DNA from: a virus
Direction: 5' to 3' (one strand)
Virus record (IMG/VR): IMGVR_UViG_3300009182_000250
Coordinates: 1 to 28,327 of that record
DNA: 28,327 nucleotides
The translations under genes were made by a program, and so were the position numbers. Position 1 is the first letter of the stretch. Every line of letters begins with the position of its first letter. Below, one piece after another: positions 21,509-28,327 of the stretch. The notes beneath the pieces are model-generated. The model was not told the DNA's origin. It was given only the letters and a program-made list of their open reading frames with translations, and did not search any database.

Positions 21509-24500
21509 TTACCACGTATCTGTACTATCATCGAATCCTGTACTACTATTATCAAAAGTTCCCGTAAATGTTGTACTTGTTGTCAATACAACTTTATCAT
21601 GATACCAAATTCCAGGTGTTGCTTTTAAGAAATTAGCAATAGCATTATCATCATATTGAATATTTAACGAACTATCCCATCTTGTGCCTTTTCGTCTTAC
21701 TACAGTAATCTGAGTGCCAGCAGGTATTAAATTTGTTAATCTTAAACTTGGACTAACACCGTCTACTGCAAATTCTGCATCCAGCTTAACATCTCCGGCA
21801 GGGCTATATGGAGATATTGTTTCATTATGTACTTTATAAGGTTGTTTTTTCAATCTTAAATTTCCAACAAAGAATTGCCAATTGGCTTTATCATTTAGGA
21901 AGTTTGTTGAGCTAGTGTGCGCCGAAATGCATCTATAGGTATAACTTGCCACTTTAACGATTACACCAACTGTATAACTTGTTTTTTCAATCCACTCTAT
22001 TGCGTCATTATACCCTGCAATGAAAACTTCAAGCTCGTCGCATTGTTCAAATCCCACAGGAACTTTGGTATCGTATAGTTCCCAATAAACTTTGTTTGTG
22101 GGAAGAATTATATTCTTCTTATCAAACACATAGGTTTTTATATTTACATAATACAAATTGTTATAAATTACCACATCGTTGATTGTGTATCCATTTGCCC
22201 CATTATGGTTGTCTTTGAGTGTGAATCCCAATTTTGTAAACCACTGTTTGATACCAGATTTTGTCGGTACAAACGGTAAAGGCACAATATTAGTACCAGT
22301 GCTAATCACTGTTGTTACTAATGAAGATTCCGAATACGGCAGTGTTTCACTTGGCCCAATATCTTGCACTGGAGTTCCAATAGGATGGATTCTTGGAGTG
22401 CCAGTTCCGTGTGTGCCTCGTCGTAACTGGCTTAATGTATTACCTTCAATTTGATAAAACTCAATACGTTCTCCGTAAATTTCAATCACACCCGGTTTGT
22501 TTAGTGTAGTGTTTGGTAAATCAAAATTGCTAGCATCAATTAACTGAATAGCAATATCGTTATAACGTAAATCTGTTGCTAATTTTGTTTGTTTATTTTT
22601 ACTTAATCTCTTAAAATGTGTTCTGTTAAGCATATCTTTAAATTGCATATACGAAATTCCAGGAACTAGAACGTTATTGTTAAACGTCATCAAAGAGTAC
22701 ACATCATTACGAGCTGGTGTAATTTCTAGTATTATAGATTTTTTATTGTCTGACAACTTATAGTCAACGGACGGAGTTAACAACACATTATTCTTCATTA
22801 CCCATACATAAGCATCACTAAGTACTGTTCTATCAACCGGTAGAATTCCTGCTCCAAGACCAGTATAGGTAAAATACGCTACTGTATCTTGTGTATAAGA
22901 TATGTTAGTGGTTATATTAAATGCGGTTCTTTCAATATCTAAAATATCGTGATTATAAAAACTCATTACTTCAATAGTGTTTGAAGGAGTGTAGACAGTA
23001 TTAAATAAAATTTGCTGAGTATCTGGCAAATATGTATAGCCGTTAGTTTGTATAATACTAATAGCTAACGTCTTACCTTTGTATATATTATAATTTTGTT
23101 TAGTTATATTTACAGTTATGCCGCCTAAGTCGATAACATAGTCTGTTCCTAAATTTAATTTTTTTCCAGATACATATACTAGAATATTACTGATTATGAT
23201 ACTGTAAGGAAGTGCTCTTGCCTTATCAATAGTGTAGCTAAGATTATTATTTTCAATAGTAAAATACTGATTAGTTGGATTTGGTAAAATCGTATTATCT
23301 ACTCGTACAATTATATTAGATTCAGCCGGCAAAGTATTTCCCACTGGGTATGATAAATTATATGTATTTTTAACACCGTCGGCAACAATTGTTTCAGTCT
23401 TGGCTATACTAAATGTTTGTTGAGTTCCACTAACAATTACATAATTGATTACAGAATCAACTAATGGAGCAAGTCCAAATCTAATTCCTGTACGGTTTGC
23501 CGAATCATATGTTGAATCTGTTTTGAATAATTCAACTGATGCCGCAACTCCGTTTACGTATACAAGACCTGTTTCGTATGTTAGCCAAGGTGCTTTGGTT
23601 AAAAATTCAGTAGTTGATCCATCACCCACAAAAGAATCAATGTCTATTATATTAGAACCGTTAAATCCAAAACTGAATATACTAATAATATTTCCAGCAT
23701 TTGGAGCAAAAGTAAAATTAACTAATTTATTCTTATAATCAACAACGTAATCTGTAGTATATGAACTAATTACATTATTATTTTTAACAATAATTGCTCT
23801 TTCATTATTAAATGTCTGTGTAATTGCAAATGATTTAGTCTTACCGTCGGCAAAATACTTGTCTACTTTAATATTTGCACTTCCAGAATTAGGTTGGTCA
23901 TACACTTTAATAGCTAGTGCATCAACTATTTGACCGGGAACTACTTCTTCTGGGGCAGGACTAGTAGTTGGGCTAATTAGATCATCACCGTCCACGATAA
24001 TCTCATCCGGCGATATACCCGTTGCTGTACTATATACCATATTGCCGCCAGATAACGCAGTGTCATAGTCTTGCTCAAGAGGTTTAATTGATCCGTCACT
24101 GGTGCTTTGTCTTATAATAAATTGATCACCGTCGTACACATCAAATGTGTCAGGTATGACAAAAGTATTGGTATTATTATCACCTACTGGAGAAACCATT
24201 ACAGCTGACTGATTTGTTTGATACGGATTATCAGGGTGCGCTGGATCAAAATCAACTCCATAGTATGGATCGTCTAATCTTATAGAATCTAATACACCTG
24301 TTATTATAATTCTAGTTCCAATTGCTGCCGGTGATGGCAATATAGCATTGTAATTATAAAAAACTACACTGATCTTACGTGAGAAAGTTATAGTAGTATT
24401 GTAAGGAACAATCCTGTAAATTATTTGATTCAGTTTTACTATTTTATTAACTGTGTCCACTCCAACCACAACAGTATCATTGCCAAAACAGGATGAAACT

Positions 24501-27500
24501 GTTGTGGATACTAGATCCCCTACCAATACACCGTCAGCATTGTCAACGTATAAATTAAAAGAACCGGGAATATTAAAAGTAAATGATAACACTCCAACTG
24601 GGCGCACATTTGGTGGAGAAGTTAGCAACACAGTACTGTTGACTGAATTAACACTAATCACTTTTTGCAATGGCACAAGAGTTTTTGGATCGACCACAAA
24701 CCCTGTGCCAAACACTGACATTCCTGGACGTATTCCAACGGTGCTGGTAACTCTTATTGTGGTAGAAGCAATATAAGTAGGTGGAGCAACGTAAGAAGTT
24801 TGTATAGTTACCGAGACTGCATCATATTCTGCGCTTGTTTCCACAAAAGTATCCCGTAAAGAGAAAGGATAGTTTAAATTTACTCCATCAGAAACGCCCA
24901 CATCTACATTTTTTTGTATGTAGTAGACATTGAGTTGTGTGCCAGTTGAAGGAGTATACGGCAATGTAAACGAATGAGTATTGGCTCTCACTGTTACAAT
25001 GTAATCATTAAATGTTGGATCAGCACTGTCCCACTTGTCGCTGTAATAAGGCAATGTGCCCCAGCCAGTTGCTACATCAAAACTTAGTCCATCTATAATG
25101 ACTCCACCATAATCTATCCCCGTCATCAGCTGAGCAAGATCCGATCCAACTGTGTTCTTACTTGATTGATAGTAATATTGTATTCTGTCGGCAGCATTTA
25201 ACAAAGATTCGTCTTTATTGTAATTAACAATGACGACTGAACCAGTCGCTGGTGCTGTCAAGAATGTTATTAAACCAGAATATTGTGTGGTGTTATTCTT
25301 TTTGGAGGTTATTATTGTTAACTTGTATAAATCTCGTAGCACTACTACACCGTCGACAGTTACAGAACTATTTCCAATTTTAATGTCTGGTGCCCATTTT
25401 AATTGGAATTGTACAATGCCAGATCGTCCGGCAAATGTTTGAGTGACTGAAAGTTGTGTTACATAATAAGAATAAGTAGTTCTATCAAATTTAATTTTAA
25501 TCAAGTTAGATCTCACTACGCCTTTTCCAATAACTGCGGCGGCCGTGGCCTGCGTTCCGCCTACCGACAAACCACCCGATATTGTAATTGTTGGAGCCGA
25601 TAAGTAGCCGGCTCCCGGAGTTAGTAATGTAATTCTGTTAACTATTCCATTTGCAAAAAATGCTCTTGCTGTAGCTCCGCTACCAGAATCGCTAGTGATT
25701 GATACTACTGGTTCTGAAATATACCCAGAGCCTCCGTCGACTATATTAATACTAGTTATAGTAAATCCTACATTTTGTAGCCAATTTTTCCAAGGATAAA
25801 CTTGTATGTTAGCATCGTCTACTATCATACTGCCATTCTTAACATAAGGATTAATTACTGTATTTGAATTATCTTCAAAAATTGGCGGTAAATCAAAGTC
25901 TGATATTAAGGTGTTTTCTTGATCTATAGCAGTATGAGAACTAATATACTCTCTAATTGTTGTTCTGTAAGGAACAACTTCTGAAATGTAGTCTTGGAAA
26001 TTACTTAAATTATCAGGACGATATGTCACTGGTTGGTCTAATAATCCAACATTATGCGTTGATTTAATAAAACTTGTTTTAAAAATCCAATCAAGATACA
26101 ACTGTTCGCTCAGTGCATACCTTATTGTAGTAAAAAATAAATTTAAATAATCTTGTTTTAAATTCCCAATTAGAATATCATCTTTTAAAGTTTCTAATAT
26201 AATACGTAATTCAATATTTGGGCTATTATCATATACAACATTATCGTATATTGATCCGTCATATCCTAGTGGTGTATTAATACTTTGATATAAAGAAGAT
26301 TTCAATTGTATCGTACCCTCTTGTAACCCTACAACACGATACGATTGTGTCCAATCTGAAGATTTTGAGTTAGCATATTTTTCTAGTAAACTCCAGCCAC
26401 CAGCATTTGTGTTTCTAATTTTAACAATTTGTGTTAATTCTGTAGTTATTGTGTTTAATCCGTAATAGTTGTCCACAGAATAATCAATAGGAGAAAATTT
26501 ATTAAAACCCGGAGCATACCAATCAGCATATTCCCAGAAATTTCTTACATCATAGCTTTGTGTTTGTATTCTAGACCAGATTTTTGTAGAAGGTTCATAT
26601 GAATAGATGCTCCAAAATCCTTCTGCTTCACTATCACTTTCAATTAATACAGAAAAATTTCTTATAGATGCAGTGGTATTAACAGTATAACCTTCGCCTG
26701 AATTTATAATAGTAACACCTGTAATTTGTCCTGCGGCATTAATTACTGATTGAACTTTTGCGCCTATTCCAGTTCCCACTATAGTAATGTAAGGAGCAAA
26801 CAAATAGCCTCGTCCTGCATTAATTATTGGAATATCAATAATTTTTCCGTTTGAAATAGTTGGTTCGCCTAATATTGGTTTACTAAATGCTCCTGTGTTA
26901 ATTAAAGGAATACTAACTTCTGTTGTTTTAACTAAGTCGTAAAGTCCTGTATTCTTACTAGGCTGTTTATCGTAAGATTTTAAACGTGAAATATTTCTAG
27001 TTTTTACTATTTGATTAAGAGCTAATGTTGAATTTACACGGTCTGCTAATTCTTTAAGTGCTTCAAATCGGTTTACAAACATGCTTTGTCTTGGTCTGTT
27101 TTGAATACCGTATTTTAATTTTGGAGGCAGGGCAGGATCTGGGACTAGTCTTCCGAATAAATCATTCCCGCATAAACTATCGGCCCATTTTTGTTCTATT
27201 ATTGTTGGCAATATAGTGTTGGCATCATTACTAATTAATTTATACTGACTATGAATATTCTGGTCAAGTTTATCTATAGTCCAATACTCTACAGACAATA
27301 CCACGTTTACATCAATTAGATCATTTGCAACGTTTACTAAGCTAAAACTGTTTGCGCCAGTTAACGCCAAATAAGAATAGTTATATCCTCTTGGATTTGA
27401 AATAAGCAATGAAACATCCAACGCTGACAAATATCTACCAGAAACATTAGGTATTATTTTTTTATTTTTGACCCAAAAATAATAGGTATATTTGTTGGTT

Positions 27501-28327
27501 TGTGCAATGGTATCAAACTTAGTTACCTTACTATAAACTGCATCTCCGTATAAACTAGTTCCACTGATATTCGCGGCAAGTCCAGCTGTAGTGTCTGCTC
27601 GTTTATCCCACACCGATGGTAATATTGTAGATTCTACCCATTCGTAAATATCAATGCTGGCGCCGGTTGCTAGTGTATTCCAGTTAGTATTTCTGTATAC
27701 AACATCGTTATCATAAGAATCAATAAATTTAGCTGTAGATAAATTCCACCATAGCATGCCTACTTGAGATTTAGTCCAAGATTGTTGGCTATCTTGGACT
27801 ACAGTATACACACCAGTAGACTCTGAATATATTGCAGGATCATAGAATGTTTTGAATTTTATTTCTTCTTCGGCAGCGCCGGCAATTTTTCCCTGCGATA
27901 CATCGATAACATCTAAGTATTTGATTAAAGTTCCAGTTGCTTTATTGTATAAAAACGCCTTTTTAATTTTCTTTGGATCTGGTTTTTCTATCTCGTAGTG
28001 TGCTACATTCCAATTTAACGCATTTAATTTTTTATAGTAGTCGTAAATTTTTCCTGATTTAAATATGGAATCTAGACTAAATGGTGCTCCTACTAAAATA
28101 TGATTTGCACCCACAGCAAATCCTAGCCCGAAGCCGTCAAATTCTTCATTAGTAGTTTCTAAAGTGTCGCTATAAACCCATTTTGTCAAGTAACGGTCAT
28201 AGATATCAATTCTTCCACTGTTTGTATGTGTTGCTGTAAACACTGTAGATCGTTTATCAAAGGTAGTTAATTTTGCATCAAATTTAGTATTTTGACTAGT
28301 ATCTTCGTCTTGGCTATAAATTACTAG
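21509..28327 (-). CDS. Giant virion structural protein, partial (runs off right edge)
   Basis: At least 2,272 residues. Translation is open to the right edge, so the true start lies outside; the GTG at 28243 is internal. The visible N-terminal part has a beta-propeller-like (FG-GAP-type) stretch, DGFGLGFAVGANHILVGAP. Four glycine-tyrosine motifs (NAGRGYLFAPY, NSGEGYTV, GGSGYISEPV, GAGYLSAPTI) occur in two pairs near 26690-26850 and 25560-25750. Many DGV/VNG-type beta segments follow. Near 22390-22460 is GERIEFYQIEGNTLSQLRRG, a motif I associate with large structural proteins of T4-like aquatic phages. It is first in this visible late block. Likely a tail or baseplate-associated protein, possibly host-binding. 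No enzyme motif is recognised. Confidence 0.82.
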   Translation of the reverse strand, partial: LVIYSQDEDTSQNTKFDAKLTTFDKRSTVFTATHTNSGRIDIYDRYLTKWVYSDTLETTNEEFDGFGLGFAVGANHILVGAPFSLDSIFKSGKIYDYYKKLNALNWNVAHYEIEKPDPKKIKKAFLYNKATGTLIKYLDVIDVSQGKIAGAAEEEIKFKTFYDPAIYSESTGVYTVVQDSQQSWTKSQVGMLWWNLSTAKFIDSYDNDVVYRNTNWNTLATGASIDIYEWVESTILPSVWDKRADTTAGLAANISGTSLYGDAVYSKVTKFDTIAQTNKYTYYFWVKNKKIIPNVSGRYLSALDVSLLISNPRGYNYSYLALTGANSFSLVNVANDLIDVNVVLSVEYWTIDKLDQNIHSQYKLISNDANTILPTIIEQKWADSLCGNDLFGRLVPDPALPPKLKYGIQNRPRQSMFVNRFEALKELADRVNSTLALNQIVKTRNISRLKSYDKQPSKNTGLYDLVKTTEVSIPLINTGAFSKPILGEPTISNGKIIDIPIINAGRGYLFAPYITIVGTGIGAKVQSVINAAGQITGVTIINSGEGYTVNTTASIRNFSVLIESDSEAEGFWSIYSYEPSTKIWSRIQTQSYDVRNFWEYADWYAPGFNKFSPIDYSVDNYYGLNTITTELTQIVKIRNTNAGGWSLLEKYANSKSSDWTQSYRVVGLQEGTIQLKSSLYQSINTPLGYDGSIYDNVVYDNSPNIELRIILETLKDDILIGNLKQDYLNLFFTTIRYALSEQLYLDWIFKTSFIKSTHNVGLLDQPVTYRPDNLSNFQDYISEVVPYRTTIREYISSHTAIDQENTLISDFDLPPIFEDNSNTVINPYVKNGSMIVDDANIQVYPWKNWLQNVGFTITSINIVDGGSGYISEPVVSITSDSGSGATARAFFANGIVNRITLLTPGAGYLSAPTITISGGLSVGGTQATAAAVIGKGVVRSNLIKIKFDRTTYSYYVTQLSVTQTFAGRSGIVQFQLKWAPDIKIGNSSVTVDGVVVLRDLYKLTIITSKKNNTTQYSGLITFLTAPATGSVVIVNYNKDESLLNAADRIQYYYQSSKNTVGSDLAQLMTGIDYGGVIIDGLSFDVATGWGTLPYYSDKWDSADPTFNDYIVTVRANTHSFTLPYTPSTGTQLNVYYIQKNVDVGVSDGVNLNYPFSLRDTFVETSAEYDAVSVTIQTSYVAPPTYIASTTIRVTSTVGIRPGMSVFGTGFVVDPKTLVPLQKVISVNSVNSTVLLTSPPNVRPVGVLSFTFNIPGSFNLYVDNADGVLVGDLVSTTVSSCFGNDTVVVGVDTVNKIVKLNQIIYRIVPYNTTITFSRKISVVFYNYNAILPSPAAIGTRIIITGVLDSIRLDDPYYGVDFDPAHPDNPYQTNQSAVMVSPVGDNNTNTFVIPDTFDVYDGDQFIIRQSTSDGSIKPLEQDYDTALSGGNMVYSTATGISPDEIIVDGDDLISPTTSPAPEEVVPGQIVDALAIKVYDQPNSGSANIKVDKYFADGKTKSFAITQTFNNERAIIVKNNNVISSYTTDYVVDYKNKLVNFTFAPNAGNIISIFSFGFNGSNIIDIDSFVGDGSTTEFLTKAPWLTYETGLVYVNGVAASVELFKTDSTYDSANRTGIRFGLAPLVDSVINYVIVSGTQQTFSIAKTETIVADGVKNTYNLSYPVGNTLPAESNIIVRVDNTILPNPTNQYFTIENNNLSYTIDKARALPYSIIISNILVYVSGKKLNLGTDYVIDLGGITVNITKQNYNIYKGKTLAISIIQTNGYTYLPDTQQILFNTVYTPSNTIEVMSFYNHDILDIERTAFNITTNISYTQDTVAYFTYTGLGAGILPVDRTVLSDAYVWVMKNNVLLTPSVDYKLSDNKKSIILEITPARNDVYSLMTFNNNVLVPGISYMQFKDMLNRTHFKRLSKNKQTKLATDLRYNDIAIQLIDASNFDLPNTTLNKPGVIEIYGERIEFYQIEGNTLSQLRRGTHGTGTPRIHPIGTPVQDIGPSETLPYSESSLVTTVISTGTNIVPLPFVPTKSGIKQWFTKLGFTLKDNHNGANGYTINDVVIYNNLYYVNIKTYVFDKKNIILPTNKVYWELYDTKVPVGFEQCDELEVFIAGYNDAIEWIEKTSYTVGVIVKVASYTYRCISAHTSSTNFLNDKANWQFFVGNLRLKKQPYKVHNETISPYSPAGDVKLDAEFAVDGVSPSLRLTNLIPAGTQITVVRRKGTRWDSSLNIQYDDNAIANFLKATPGIWYHDKVVLTTSTTFTGTFDNSSTGFDDSTDTW

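Noticed and set aside
28241-28243. GTG as start of the giant structural protein
   Set aside because: The frame is open for 28 more codons to the window edge with no stop, so the GTG is most likely an internal valine codon.
1-28327. tRNA, rRNA, insertion sequence or integrase
   Set aside because: No cloverleaf-like tRNA pattern was noticed in the gaps, no gap exceeds about 80 nt, and no transposase or recombinase protein motif is present.

Overview
The window looks like part of the genome of a large, T4-like tailed phage (myovirus type) from an aquatic environment. The DNA is visibly AT-rich and genes are tightly packed with 1-20 nt overlaps. It carries a flavin-dependent thymidylate synthase and a MoxR ATPase / VWA pair. 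It also has a long module of tail-fibre-type proteins, near-consensus sigma70 (early-type) promoters, and T4-style late promoters of the form NATAAATA. No rRNA, tRNA, integrase, transposase, replication or capsid gene is visible, so the host cannot be named.

Positions 1-5914, + strand. Five small uncharacterised genes (13-1319) come first. Next are a MoxR-type AAA+ ATPase (1401-2492) and a protein joining a HExxH metallopeptidase-like half to a VWA half (2567-3751), each behind its own TTGACN-N17-TATNNT promoter. The stretch continues with four small conserved-looking proteins and ends with thyX (5234-5914). Two regulatory arrangements stand out. A late promoter overlaps the 5' arm of a hairpin that covers the ribosome binding site of the 94-aa gene. 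A perfect C(UUCG)G hairpin exactly fills the spacer of the VWA promoter.

Positions 5907-10149, - strand. This six-gene overlapping operon converges on thyX and overlaps its 3' end by 8 nt. It is read from a consensus promoter at 10170-10198. It encodes a small conserved-type protein, two paralogous GT-A-like glycosyltransferases with DVD/DSD motifs, an unrecognised 207-aa protein, and a second paralogous pair of glycosyltransferase-like proteins with DGD/DAD motifs.

Positions 10210-28327, - strand. This is the virion module. In transcription order it holds a giant structural protein running off the right edge, an 887-aa fibre with at least eleven short repeats, and a complete-looking S53 (sedolisin / pro-kumamolisin) peptidase. 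A 205-aa virion-type protein follows, then three fibre-like proteins sharing an N-terminal domain but with different C-termini (one a tail-collar domain), and a 306-aa structural protein. Late promoter motifs precede the 205-, 496- and 306-aa genes.

Inferred working picture: early promoters drive the ATPase/VWA pair and the glycosyltransferases, late promoters drive the adhesion apparatus, and the S53 peptidase is made with the fibres, where it could mature a virion protein or attack host surface protein. No gap longer than about 80 nt lacks an annotated gene.
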